A DNA stretch of 64,000 nucleotides from Sodiomyces alkalinus F11 (GCF_003711515.1 NW_021167080.1:2005394-2069393), one strand, 5' to 3'; numbered from the stretch's first letter, positions 46,480 through 57,275 are shown. The notes: generated by a model not told the origin, from the letters alone. Program-made: numbers and translations.

Positions 46480-48900
46480 AGGCTTAGTTAGATTAAATAA
46501 GCAGAGAAATATAATAAGGGTAATTATATTTTACTTAAAGGAAGACTAGTAAGTGTTATATATATATATACAAATATAAATATACTATATAAGTATTACA
46601 AATAATATATTTATATATATATATAAATATAAGTAAAAGTATATAAATAGAAGTACAAAAATAAGGGAAATTAAAAACTATGATTAGTATATTTTGCTTT
46701 TATAGTATTATATTTTCGTTATTATTTTATTCGTATAATATAAGGCATAAAAGGTATTTTATAGTCTAATATATATAATAATATACTATATTTACTATTA
46801 TAAAGTCTTATACTAGGTATTATATATCTTATTATATTACGTTTTCTATATATTAGTTTATATTATTATATAAGTAAGTTATTAGATAAATACTAAGTCT
46901 AAGACTAATAATAAAGTATATTTATAGTCTTTATATAATATATAGTATATCTAAAAGACTATTTATAATAAGACTCTTATAAGTAATAAAGTACTAAAGG
47001 TAGACTTAAATAATTAGAGTATTATATTTTTAAAGACCTTAATATATTAAACTATAAGGTTATAAGGAAGTATCTACTTTATATTTCCAGTTAAAGATTA
47101 TTAGAATAATATATTATTAACAACTAGTAATTAGCATTACGATTAAATTAATTTAAATAGTTAATTTATATCCCCGGTTTAGTGAATTAGTTAATTCTCT
47201 AATATTAATTAGCGTAGTATTAGTCCGGTTCCAGACGAATAGAAATTCAGGAAAAATAAAAAAAAGATTATAGCTATATTTTTAAAGAAAAGCATAAGCT
47301 ACTAACTAACGCCTATAACAGGAACCGAACGTATAACGTCTAACTATAATAGTTAGTAGTATACTATTATAATATATGGCCTATAGCTTATAATTATATA
47401 ATATATATCGTATTCCTATATACCTTTATAATAACTACTATAGTGATTAGTATAATAGTTTCTATCTAGGAGCTAATAATAGTAGTAGAAAACTATTCAA
47501 TCTATAGTATCTGCCTCGTATATTAATCTAAAGTATCTACTATCCTCCTTAATATATAGTTTACTACCCTTTTCTGCTACCTTAATTACCTATTATTAGC
47601 CTTACGGTATTTAAAGCCCGTCCCCCTATACCTCTTAAGTTATAGTTTAATAAATATAGATCTAATATCCCGCCTATTATAATATAGCATAATGGGCAAT
47701 TTATTTATACCGATTAAGTTTATATAAAGAGATCTAAAGAAAGGACTTACTAGATTAAGAACTATAGAATATTCGTTAATAAGGTTTATTATAATACTTC
47801 GGATGAGAACTACTCTTGGGTTTACTACTATTATAATTAACGAGGTAGTTTAGTAAGGCTATATAAGGCCTTATCTATAAGACTACCTCTATAATAGGTA
47901 TTCTATACTCCTATCCAACGATTCTAGTACGGCTATAGGCTCTATTGATTCTAATAGTCTATAAAATATATAATAACCTTCTAGGATAATTACTATCTCG
48001 AGGAGCTCAGCCTTTTAAGTCTCCTAAGCCTCTTAATTAATATCTATCTAGGGAGGTTATATACAGAATAGCTACGAGGCTTTAGTAATTAGTTTAAGGA
48101 TATATTTTAGACTCTTTATAATAACTGTATAGTAAAAGCTAACGATTATTATACTAACCTAAAAGACTTATTTCTCTATACTACAGCTATAATACTATAC
48201 CCGAGGCTTAGCCTTACTTAGTTAGAAGAGTATTAGACTATAGAATACTAATTACCTTAGTTAGTAATACTAAAAAAGAGCCTACTAAGTACTAAAAGAC
48301 GTAGAATCGCTACTAGTAACCTATAAAGCGGGGTAATAATAACTATAGCAGTTTAGGTAGCGATAGTAATGCTAGAAGATAATAGCTACTATATATAATA
48401 GATTTCAGATAGCGCTAAGTGCGTACCGGCTAATAAAGACTCGGAGGTTAAGAGATATCTACGCATAGATATCTAAGGCGTTAAGAACCTAATCAAGTAG
48501 TAGTTATATTAATAAAAGGCCTTCCTATCGCTTAGTTAGCTAGCTTATAATATCTTTATACTACTAGCGATAGTAATAGACTATAAAAGGACGTTTAGCC
48601 TAGTAAAGCTAGCTTTAATAAGCTAGCAATAAAGGATATTACTAATAATGCTTAAAGCTATTAAGAGCCTAAAGATCTAGCTCTATTGAGGTCTAGTTAC
48701 TATAAGTAGTTTAGGAGTAATAGTAGTATAAATAAGAGTATTATAATCTAATAGGTAATATATATTCTATAACTAGCCTTACTCTTAGATATTTACTAAC
48801 AGGGATAGCTATATTAATTTAATTAATTAATTACTAATTAGTTAATTTCACGGCGTCGAAACTAATAATAAGTTAATTATATACCCTTAATTCGATTTAA
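46480..48900 (+). mobile_element. hAT transposon remnant, limits uncertain
   Basis: An extremely AT-rich, CpG-poor stretch inside the DNA transposon. The plus-strand segment 48470-48725 reads, with transition-type stops, EVKRYLRIDI..KNLIKWWLY..KAFLSLS.LAYNIFILLA, then a CERTFSLAKL-like box and a LK(A/S)I.SLKI end, which is the C-terminal dimerisation domain of hAT transposases. Weakly similar inverted ends occur near 47184 and 48850, but I could not fix TIRs or an 8-bp duplication. Confidence 0.6.
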
Positions 48901-49243
48901 ATAATCGAATAGTAATAAGACTAGTAAAACTAAGATATTTAAGTATATTATATTAATAGCTTTATTCTATATATATTAAGAATATTTCCTAGGCCTAAAC
49001 CTATATTTGATATAATAGTACTTAACCTAAATAGTACTAAGAGAGGCTAATAACCCTATTATACCTACTATTTATATTAATTAGACTAATAGCTAGACTA
49101 ATAGGAGTAAACTTCTTTAAATACTAAAGGATATAGTATATAACTTAGAACGAGTATAGTAAGAGTAAGACGCTTTTTATAATAGTATAAAATATAGCAG
49201 CTATATAGCCTTAGTTTAATAGTTTTATACTTTTTAGAGTCTT

Positions 49244-49448
49244 NNNNNNNNNNNNNNNNNNNNNNNNNNNNNNNNNNNNNNNNNNNNNNNNNNNNNNNNN
49301 NNNNNNNNNNNNNNNNNNNNNNNNNNNNNNNNNNNNNNNNNNNNNNNNNNNNNNNNNNNNNNNNNNNNNNNNNNNNNNNNNNNNNNNNNNNNNNNNNNNN
49401 NNNNNNNNNNNNNNNNNNNNNNNNNNNNNNNNNNNNNNNNNNNNNNNN
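49244..49448. other. Assembly gap (205 N)
   Basis: A run of 205 unknown bases within the DNA transposon. It may hide additional repeat sequence, so the element length is provisional. Confidence 1.
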
Positions 49449-50942
49449 TAGTACTAGTAATAAGTAATACTATACGTTATATAAGAATAAATTCAGAAAT
49501 AAATATAAGAATAAGTATATAGTTAAATATAAGTTATCTTTTAGTATTTAAATATATAATAAATAATATAATATAATGAATAAGGTATTATACTATTGAC
49601 CTTATATATATATATATTTTATATTATTAAAGCTTATTTTTAAAAATTAAAATAGGTATTATTATTTACTATATAAAAGCTAAAGAAAAAGTGTTTTTTT
49701 TTAAAAAAAAGAATTACTTATTTTCCTCTTAACGTATAGGTTAGTATATATCTGTAAAGCTCTATACGTATAAGAATAGTAACTTACTACGGTCCGCCTT
49801 ATTCTTAAGGTATCGCGCTATCTCCCGAAGGCTACGGGGCGATATATCCAGGCTATCGGTATCGTTAGTATCCTCTATAGTAAAGGCGCGGCGCTTCTTA
49901 TTCTTCGCGACTATAAATCTAATTAGTATAGTTCTATGCAGAGTTATAGGGATCTATAGAGTATCTTATAGTATAGCGAACACTTAGCTCCTTCCGAGCC
50001 GTTATAGTAATTACCGTAGGCTCCGTTCCCGAAGCCGTCTAAGGTAACGCAGTCCTCTAAATTACCGCGCTCGTCCTAGCACTTTTTATAGCGGTCATCG
50101 TTAAACTACTCCTGGCTAAATAGCTAAATAAAAAACCCCGTAATGGCCTACGGGCGTTTTATATTAAAATCGGGTAATTTTATTTTACCCGCCTTTTCGT
50201 ACTTAAGCTATAATACGATTCCGCGCCGGATCTATTTTATATATGAGTATATAGTACTATATAGGGGTATACAGTAATATACCTCCAGCGTCTTTTTTAC
50301 TATATACCTAGTAATATCTCTCGAGTATCTATTCTTAACTACTATCGATCTATTAGCTTAGTCCTAATACTATAGCGATACACAGATACGTATAGTCTAG
50401 TATATATACGGTTAGTTACTTCCCCTCTATACTAGAGGGCTATACTACGGGCGCGGGAAGGAGTTTATCGCTAGTAATCTTATTTAGCCACTGCACGCGA
50501 CGGGTATTAGTAGCTATATTACGAATTATCCTTATATTTATCTATATAGATCTATAACCGCCTATATGTTATATTGCTATATTAGCTAACTGCCTAGTAA
50601 GAAGGTATATAACCGTAACGTGCAAAATAGCTTTAAAGATAAGGATACTAGTAGATCTAACCCTATAGAATCGAATGCCGATATCTGATTTAATGCTATA
50701 ACTCTGTATAAGGGTATAGGTGGGTTTACTTACCTGACTCGTTATTAGTTATCTGGAGAGGAAAATAAGATTAGTGTGGACGTGGCGTTATAGTAGTATA
50801 GGGGCACGAAAAATTTTCTAGGCTTCTAATTAGTTAGCTGGCCTAGGGCTATACTACTAAGGTGCTCTTCCTGCTACTAGCGTACCACTATATACGAGTC
50901 TATACACCCCTGTACAGGCGTCTGTCTATGAATTCTTTTGGG
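49449..50942. other. Right part of the DNA transposon
   Basis: RIP-eroded. A minus-strand reading near 49990-50230 gives YEKAGKIKLPDFN, ARPLRGFLF-like and GNLEDCVTLDGFGNGAYGN segments, perhaps a third gene of the element; no family recognised. The last 250 bases (about 50690-50942) are less eroded subterminal sequence. Confidence 0.4.
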
Positions 50943-50983
50943 ATTTTTGGAAGTTAAAACAGACCGTCCTGCCGCTTGCCGTA
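50943..50983 (-). repeat. Right terminal inverted repeat
   Basis: Inverse complement of 43373-43413 at 39 of 41 positions, followed by the GTTGT duplication. Confidence 0.9.
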
Positions 50984-51096
50984 GTTGTCCCCGCATATTT
51001 TCTCGATACCAGAAGCGGCAGCGAATTGAAAATAGAGGCCTAGATTAATACGTTAATTGATTGTTTGATTGATTTGAACTGGTCGAATAGCAGCGC

Positions 51097-51593
51097 AGGG
51101 GGGATAGTGGAGTAGTACACCACCTAGACTAGCCTCTTAATCCCCAAGAGGTCGTAGGTTCGAATCCTGCTCCCCCTAACCCTATCTCAGGCAAAGGGGG
51201 CTGGTAGTGGCCCCTAAACCCCTGCTAAGTAGATAACCGATAGCCTGGGCACCTATCCTTATCGAGACAGCAGAATAGCCTAAAAAGGAAGGGGATTCCT
51301 TACTAAGCTACCACCGGCATAGGGTTATTATAAAAGGGGGAAGAAAGGTACGGGGGGTTACCTAGGCCCTTAGGTTTCTTCCGTAAGGTTTTTCCTAAAG
51401 GGAGGATTTGCTGAAGTGTAGGGGTAGGGCGTACGTGGCATTTCCTAAGTAAATACTCCTAGTACTTTCCCTAACCCGAAAGTAGTAGTAGTGTGTCCTG
51501 TACCTAGTTTATACCTTTCGGTACCTCCGAATAGTCTATTATAACTTTAGGGTTGTATACGGACTTTAATAAACCTGAATTTAAAAAAAAAAA
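51097..51593 (+). mobile_element. tRNA-derived SINE with poly(A) tail
   Basis: Starts AGGGGGGATAGTGGAG with an A-box-like TAGTGGAGTAG (51105-51115) and a perfect B-box GGTTCGAATCC (51157-51167), the two internal RNA polymerase III promoter elements. The tRNA-like head (about 51097-51178) can pair AGGGGGG with TCCCCCT as an acceptor stem. A body of about 400 bases ends in a run of 12 A (51582-51593). The 10-bp ATAGCAGCGC occurs directly before (51087-51096) and after (51594-51603), a target duplication. It shows little RIP. No partner LINE is seen in the window. Confidence 0.85.
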
Positions 51594-51825
51594 ATAGCAG
51601 CGCTAAACAGCACCAACCAACAGAATACACAACCCTTTATATAATCTGGAATAATACCACCACCCTAAGAGAATTAAATCCTTCTGTAATGGATAGGCAA
51701 GGTAACATTCTTATATAATAAGCGTTCCTATTATCAACAATATTTTTAGTTACTGCGTCTTCAGTACTGCTTATTGATTGGTATATAAGACATCTCATAA
51801 AAGGATGCCTTAAACCCGCACGAAT

Positions 51826-52674
51826 TTATTCCTCCTTCCACCCATCTCCGGCACAAGTCATCCAGTTCACTCCCACCAGTTCCAGGCGGTGATACTTAAC
51901 AAACTCAGCCAGCTTAAAAGACCTTCTCTCGTCGAATTCCTCCCCACCGACATCCTCCTTGGCCAAGTCCAGCCGCTCCGACTCGCGGTAGAGTAGGAAT
52001 AGGTACCGATGTGGCTTGGAACTGAATATCATTCGCGTTAGTGATGATCCACTCTCTTCCTACCGAGCTCCTAATTTTTTTGCTTTCTCAATCTCATCAG
52101 ATGGGATGATCATATGATGGACACCTACAGGTCCTGAGGTCCCGGGGGGTGATACTGGGTGAGCGGCTCCTTGGTCTCTGCGACCAGGGTGGTCTGGCGG
52201 CTCGGGCCTGGGCTTAGGGGCTGCAGCCCGGGCACCACCCAGTGCCTCCAGAAGGCATAGCGAGGGTCATCCGGGGTGGGTGCATCGGGGTCTGCAAAGA
52301 TGAGCAGATATGCAGCGCTCGAAGGGGCTCCGGCCTGTTGCCAAGTGCGCGTGCTTGGTCAGCGTGCCTGCTGTCAAGTGCCCAGATTGAGCACGGGTAA
52401 TGATTTGGATGGACCATGATTCATGACAATCGATGCCGAATGGTCAAGCTTCAAAACGCCAACGTACCTCGGCCGGGAAGGCGATGCTCGGTGCCTTTTT
52501 GCACTCCCCTGCCCGGAAGAAGTTTCCCAATTCGACAGCTTTATCATCAAACGACACGTCGAGTTTGGTCGTCGGCGTGAACCCCTCGGGAATCAGCTCG
52601 GCTGCTGGGCCGGGTACGAGGTTTGCCTTGGCCAACGAGGCGGCGAGGGCTTCTGCGTGACCGGAGAGTGTCAT
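51826..52674 (-). CDS. Phosphatidylethanolamine-binding protein (PEBP/TFS1-like)
   Basis: Cytosolic 202-residue protein of the PEBP/carboxypeptidase-Y-inhibitor family, which binds anionic ligands and modulates proteases or kinases. Exons 52674-52468, 52334-52129, 52021-51826. Joined protein: AELIPEGFTPTTKLDVSFDD near the N-terminus, AYLLIFADPDAPTPDDP (family signature with ligand-site DPDAP), YAFWRHWVV, GPQDLSKPHRYLFLLYRE, and RRSFKLAEFV...LVGVNWMT at the end. Introns have GTACGT and GTAGGT donors; the second holds TCACTAACGCG. An in-frame ATG at 52719 would add 15 residues. The stop codon lies only 235 bases from the SINE, so this is the first intact gene right of the island. Confidence 0.9.
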
Positions 52675-52972
52675 GATCTGTGCGACAGGTCGATCAAGTT
52701 CCGAGTTTTGTCTTCTCACACTCGGAGACTAGAGTCTCGGACGCGTATCTTTATGAAGCATAAAGACTTTAATCTCGTGCCGCGTGCGGGGGACACAAGT
52801 CACACGAGCGGCGTGTGGTGGAAAAATGACGGGAAGAGATGGCAGAGATCGCAAAAACTCAATAATTAGAATACATACCTCAGATATATGTCCGTCTCCA
52901 ACAACCTCGCTCAACTCGTCGTCCGGTAGTTACTTCCTAAAGATGAGCGAGTCCCGATTCCTCAATGGGCTA

Positions 52973-52980
52973 TGACGTCA
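52973..52980. promoter_or_regulatory. CRE/ATF-type palindrome TGACGTCA
   Basis: Perfect 8-bp bZIP (CREB/ATF) consensus about 300 bases upstream of the PEBP start. Binding is inferred from the motif only. Confidence 0.45.
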
Positions 52981-53465
52981 GGTTAAATCAGCGACGCGCT
53001 GACGTTCCTCCGCGTCAGGGGCTCACTTATATTACCTAAGGATAACGTCGAAAAAGTACATGTACTCTGAACAAGTTCTCAGAGAACACAAGTTGCAGCC
53101 CCTTCAGATACACTACAACCACTGGTACCCGGGCACGGGTAACCATTACTCCGTATCTGCAGATTACATAAGGTACCTTTTCTGTGTTTCGCAGAACTTA
53201 CTTAAGCAGATTCCTGCGTGGGACGCATCGCATTGTTTTTGGTCACCTGAAAACCATCTCGGCAGCTCGTCATTCTTACAAGCAACCAACTTCCCACAAG
53301 CAACTTTCAAAGATGGCCAACGACCACATCGCACGTCTTGTGTCTACGATCGCACTCACCTGTCCACGGGCAAAAGTCACATCCTCCATCAGTCGCCGAA
53401 GCAATTTGTCAAAGGTCAACGAAGGGCGCACGGACAGAGTGGGAAAGGTACCATATACACCCGTC

Positions 53466-53495
53466 GGACGGCGGACGGCGGACGGCGGACGGTGG
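53466..53495. repeat. GGCGGAC tandem repeat
   Basis: About four copies of a 7-bp unit, slightly degenerate at the right end. Non-coding as far as can be seen. Confidence 0.85.
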
Positions 53496-53589
53496 CGGAG
53501 TATGGCGGGCTCCGACGTCTGCATAGAACACCGGGTCAACCGTCAAGAGACTTCACAAAGTTTTGGAAAGCAGAGCACCGTCACGGATG

Positions 53590-53674
53590 GGATTGCTGGG
53601 ATTCTGGGATTCTGGGATTCTGGGATTCTGGGATTCTGGGATTCTGGGATTCTGGGATTCTGGGATTCTGGGAT
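53590..53674. repeat. GGGATTCT tandem repeat
   Basis: About ten head-to-tail copies of an 8-bp unit; the first copy is GGGATTGCT and the last runs into GGGATGCA. Because 8 is not a multiple of 3, all three frames stay open on both strands, which produces spurious open frames. Confidence 0.95.
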
Positions 53675-54881
53675 GCACGGTATCATCGTATGCACCAGTG
53701 ACCAGTCGACCGTCGGTGAAAAGCGAGAGGCTGGGTGGTAACATGAATCCTTCCTAAAATATTGCATCCGTTTCCTACTTCAACTCCAATTTTCCGACAG
53801 AGCCCGTTCCTTCTCTGCCCTATTGTGAACCAGCAAGATGGGCGACACTTGTGTGGGCAGCGGTGTTTGAGTCTTGAGACGGCGTCTCAGAGACTCAGAG
53901 TCAAACCCACACACGCATGATGCACTAACACACTGCACCCACACAGTAGAAGTCAATTGTGCCCTTCCCAGACCGGGTTAGTGAACTAGAGATTCCTAGC
54001 GCCGTTACGTACCTTGTGCCGTTTGATTTACGGCAAATTATTAGGAAGGTGTCTAAGAAATCCCCGGTGATAGTTGAGGATACTGGGACCATGGTGGGGG
54101 ATCAGCCTATGGTACGGATACATTTGATCACATCAGACAAAAAAGGGTCCGATGATAAACGACTTGATGCTTGTTTCATTTCTTCCGTCATCTATTGGCC
54201 ACTCGGACGCTTTATCTGCGCGGGATGGCCCATGGCCCATGGGGGCTGGCCAAGCTCCGAGGGTCGGTGAAGACTTCATGTTGAGAGTCGAGACTCAAGA
54301 CTCAAGAGGATAGCCCCTCGGTCTGGGCCGCCGAGGTTAAACCCAAGCTGGTGGGATCTTCCGAAAGTGAGAGCACCGTGAGCACGGTATCACGGTATTA
54401 AGTCGTCCATTGTCATTCAATATCTAGCATCTGGGGCACTTCTAACTCTACTTGTCGGCGTTATCCTCTTTGCTTCTTCCCCTTTCCTCTTCCCAATCGT
54501 GGCCTCCCGTCTCCCAAGTTCGAACCTCGCTGCCGTCAGGGTCTGTAGAGAACCCGTGCTCAAAGCCGTGCTTCTTTGGCTAGCTTATCTGCCCCTCGGC
54601 CGACCGACTAAACCGCCCCGTCCCTGTTCTAGACTATAGACTCTAGTCTCTAGTCTCCCCACTCTCAAGTCCATATCCGAGAGTCGCCGAGTCGGGAGCC
54701 TGTGTCCTGCTGACAACCCTGAATAGTGTTGCCGATCGCGTGCTGATGGATATCACTAGACCGTACTACCGTAGTACCTAGAGAAGCGTTGGGATTCTGC
54801 AAAAGCGGTCCGAAGGGCCGGCCACGAACTGCGACAGTCGTAATCCTTCATGTTCCCTTCCCGCCATCGTCGTCACCTCCA

Positions 54882-57275
54882 ATGGCCGCCACGGACGACA
54901 TGGACGAACTCGTGATTCGACTTTTCCGCGATGTGATCGACAAGGGGAAGGCGGCCATACAGAAGGGGGAGGAGGTGGTGGCGCCGGAAGACGACAGCAT
55001 CGGCGACAGGATGTCCAGGGCTGGCCGCGCTATCGTCAAGGAAGGCGAGCGAGCTGTGAAGAAGATCATTTCGCTTTGGAAGGAAGAAGGCGGGACTATC
55101 GGCGACGCTTTTAGACGGATGATCACCGAGCCGGGTATGGGCCCGAATCGCCATCTCAGCCCCTCGACGCGGCGAAGGCCAGTCAGTGGCCGCTGGCCTA
55201 GGCTAACGTTTATTTTCACAGGTGAGCTGACCGACAAGCAGAGAAACTTGGAGGCTCTTTTGTACGATTTTGAGGACTTCATCGATGCCGACTCCTTCGA
55301 GGCGGAAAGGTTTAAGGAGCTCCAAGCTGCAAGCAAGTCGCTGGCGCTGGCCGTCATCGAAGCGATCCGGAGACTGGCTGTCGAAACACCACCAACACCG
55401 ACGTCAGGGAGAACCCCCTTATTAACCCCTTTGACTCCTTCCATGTTCCCGCCTTTGCCTCCGCTTCCTCCTCTGCCCAGCCATATGAAGGCCGATCATG
55501 GGGTCATAAAGCCAGCACCGCGGCCGATATCCAGGGGCAAGGAGGTTCACCCCCTTTCCATTCGGACAAAGCAACCGCGGTCATTTTGTTCAGAAGAGAA
55601 CGGCCCCATTGTGGGGTTGGGGATTCGGGGGATTCGCAGTCATGAGTACATGCATGCCATGGACGATCACGAGTCTCACCATCCACCGACGTCAAGGTCA
55701 TCACTGTCCCACCACTCCGTCGTCACCGAGAACTTGAATCCACCCTTGTCGGACGTGGCATCAACAAAGGGGAGCAGAGGAACGAGAACGACAAACGAAT
55801 ATCCGAGCTGGCGAAACGTCGACCTCACCATCGGTCCGAACAGCACCTTCGCCGTGATGAAGGGTTTCTGCGAAGGAGCGACGGGGTTCCGGTCCGGCGG
55901 CCACTGGGACGGCGTCATGAGATACGGAGCGGCCCCCGGTGCGCAGGCCGCCAACGCTTACTCGTACGACCTGCTCTTTGCAACGCCCCAACAGCCCGTG
56001 CTGGCCGAACCGCTGGCCAAGTGCATCCACTGCGAATACTCGCACAAGTATGATCAGATGAGTGAGGACGTGGACCGACATCGTGAGTCTGACAAAAAAA
56101 ATACCGCCAACACCAAAACACTGTGTCTTGATGTTAACTTTCCCCCACTTTTTTCCCCCCCAGCTGGGGCGAACCTCGTATCAGAAGGCGTCAGATTCCG
56201 ACGGCGATTCCTATACAAATCACACATGGCGACGCGCGACAACCTCAAAGCATGCTACGCCTGCCTCTTCTGCGAACGCACAGGCTCGACCGTCCGGGAA
56301 GACGACCCCACCGTCTTCACGTCCATCACGCAGCTCATGCGCCACGTCGCCCGCCACCCGCGCCCCCTCCCCGCCGTGCCAGGTCTAGCCGTCATCTACG
56401 GCACAATCGGGCCCGACCACCCGCAGGCGCAAGATTACGACGTGAACCTCGCCAACCCGTCGCCGGAGGAGGGGGAGGGGGAGGGGGAGGGGGAGGAGGA
56501 CGGGGACGGGGACGGAGGGACGACGACGACGACAACGCCTGACGCGACGAGCCGAGGATACCTCCCCGTGGCGGTGGCGGTGCGCGATCACGTCGCGTTC
56601 CCGAACGAGCGCAAGTTGAGCGGGCCGGACCGGGAGACGGCGGCGCTGTCGTTCCTCGCGGGGGCACGGATCGTGGCGGTGGAGTTTCCGGAGAAATGGG
56701 GCGGGAAGTGGTGCGTCGGATGGCATGATGGGCGGTTTGGGGCGTTTCCGGCCAAGATGGCGCAGCTGGAGGCTCCGAGGCGGCGGTCGAGCATGAGGAT
56801 AGAGGCGGCGACGGGTAGCAGGCGGAGTGGAGTGACCAAGTGGAAGTGGGAACCCAAGGAAACCTCGACGGGGGCGGCGTCTGGGTCGGTTGGGTGGTTG
56901 GCGTTCGATAAGGGGGAGCAAATCACCCATCTTGACTGTAAGTCGGACACAACACCGATATGCGTGCCATCAAATCTCTTTGGGAACATGAAGCGAGCAC
57001 TGACTCGTCTTCGGAAAATAGGGGACGACCCGGACGCATGGTACTGGTTGGGGACGAACAGCAAGGGCAAGTACGGCATCTTTCCGAGGTCACATATGAA
57101 AATTGAGAGTATTCAGGACGGATCTCTCGTGACGGAGGAGGGGGAGGATGACGAGGGGAGCCAGGGGACGAGTGTTCGACGGCTTTCGAGGCCTAGGAGG
57201 TCGGGAAAGAGGCCGACGAACCTGTTCGGATTACGACGATTGAGCAGCCAGACTTGGTCTACGTCGTCATCTTGA
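54882..57275 (+). CDS. SH3 and zinc-finger domain protein
   Basis: Predicted 713-residue scaffold-like protein. Exons 54882-55134, 55222-56082, 56164-56937, 57022-57275; all introns are multiples of three and carry GT...AG with CTAAC or CTGAC branch sites. The N-terminal 160 residues are helical and charged; a proline-rich linker (PPLPPLPPLP) follows; CIHCEYSH and CYACLFCERTG...MRHVARH form cysteine/histidine finger-like segments; two SH3-like modules lie at the C-terminal side (WGGKWCVGWHDGRFGAFPA and WYWLGTNSKGKYGIFP). Between fingers and SH3 is a Glu-Gly / Asp-Gly run from a tandem DNA repeat. An upstream in-frame ATG at 54789 is possible. Function unknown; related fungal proteins are annotated only by SH3. 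Confidence 0.82.
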   Translation: MAATDDMDELVIRLFRDVIDKGKAAIQKGEEVVAPEDDSIGDRMSRAGRAIVKEGERAVKKIISLWKEEGGTIGDAFRRMITEPGMGPNRHLSPSTRRRPVSGRWPRLTFIFTGELTDKQRNLEALLYDFEDFIDADSFEAERFKELQAASKSLALAVIEAIRRLAVETPPTPTSGRTPLLTPLTPSMFPPLPPLPPLPSHMKADHGVIKPAPRPISRGKEVHPLSIRTKQPRSFCSEENGPIVGLGIRGIRSHEYMHAMDDHESHHPPTSRSSLSHHSVVTENLNPPLSDVASTKGSRGTRTTNEYPSWRNVDLTIGPNSTFAVMKGFCEGATGFRSGGHWDGVMRYGAAPGAQAANAYSYDLLFATPQQPVLAEPLAKCIHCEYSHKYDQMSEDVDRHRESDKKNTANTKTLCLDVNFPPLFSPPAGANLVSEGVRFRRRFLYKSHMATRDNLKACYACLFCERTGSTVREDDPTVFTSITQLMRHVARHPRPLPAVPGLAVIYGTIGPDHPQAQDYDVNLANPSPEEGEGEGEGEEDGDGDGGTTTTTTPDATSRGYLPVAVAVRDHVAFPNERKLSGPDRETAALSFLAGARIVAVEFPEKWGGKWCVGWHDGRFGAFPAKMAQLEAPRRRSSMRIEAATGSRRSGVTKWKWEPKETSTGAASGSVGWLAFDKGEQITHLDCKSDTTPICVPSNLFGNMKRALTRLRKIGDDPDAWYWLGTNSKGKYGIFPRSHMKIESIQDGSLVTEEGEDDEGSQGTSVRRLSRPRRSGKRPTNLFGLRRLSSQTWSTSSS

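Larger units (their letters stand above)
43373..50983. mobile_element. DNA transposon with 41-bp TIRs and integrase-core transposase
   Basis: Terminal inverted repeats 43373-43413 and 50943-50983 match at 39 of 41 positions and start TACGGCAAGCGGCAGG. The pentamer GTTGT flanks both sides (43368-43372 and 50984-50988), a target duplication. Inside are a plus-strand remnant with Lys-Thr-Glu-Pro repeats, a convergent minus-strand integrase-core transposase remnant, a nested hAT remnant, a gap of unknown bases and further minus-strand coding-like sequence near 49800-50230. The 7.6 kb include nested DNA. I cannot place it in a standard superfamily from termini alone. Confidence 0.85.
52675..54881. 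other. Long intergenic region with tandem repeats
   Basis: A TGACGTCA palindrome lies at 52973-52980. A 7-bp repeat (GGCGGAC type) lies at 53466-53495 and an 8-bp repeat at 53590-53674. Open frames crossing these repeats show no family signature and have no supporting splice sites. Nothing else is supported up to the next gene. Confidence 0.5.

Noticed and set aside
47184..48850. Tc1/mariner or Fot1 element with AT-rich inverted ends
   Set aside because: The inverted similarity is weak and the readable transposase segment is hAT-type; ends could not be fixed.
43373..50983. Starship giant transposon
   Set aside because: No DUF3435 tyrosine-recombinase reading near the left border; the element has long TIRs and a DDE integrase-type remnant instead, and is too small.
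51097..51178. Functional tRNA gene
   Set aside because: A- and B-boxes are present but the anticodon arm gives a loop without U33, and the unit continues into a poly(A)-tailed body with a target duplication, so it is a SINE head.
20712..51593. CRISPR array or prophage-like region
   Set aside because: Eukaryotic locus; repeats are LTRs, TIRs and microsatellites without regular spacers.
53060..53741. Two overlapping plus-strand open frames of about 200 codons
   Set aside because: Kept open by the 7-bp and 8-bp tandem repeats; composition dominated by repeat-encoded residues; no homology-like pattern.
53959..54270. 103-codon plus-strand open frame
   Set aside because: No recognisable motif, no splice support and atypical codon use; kept as non-coding.
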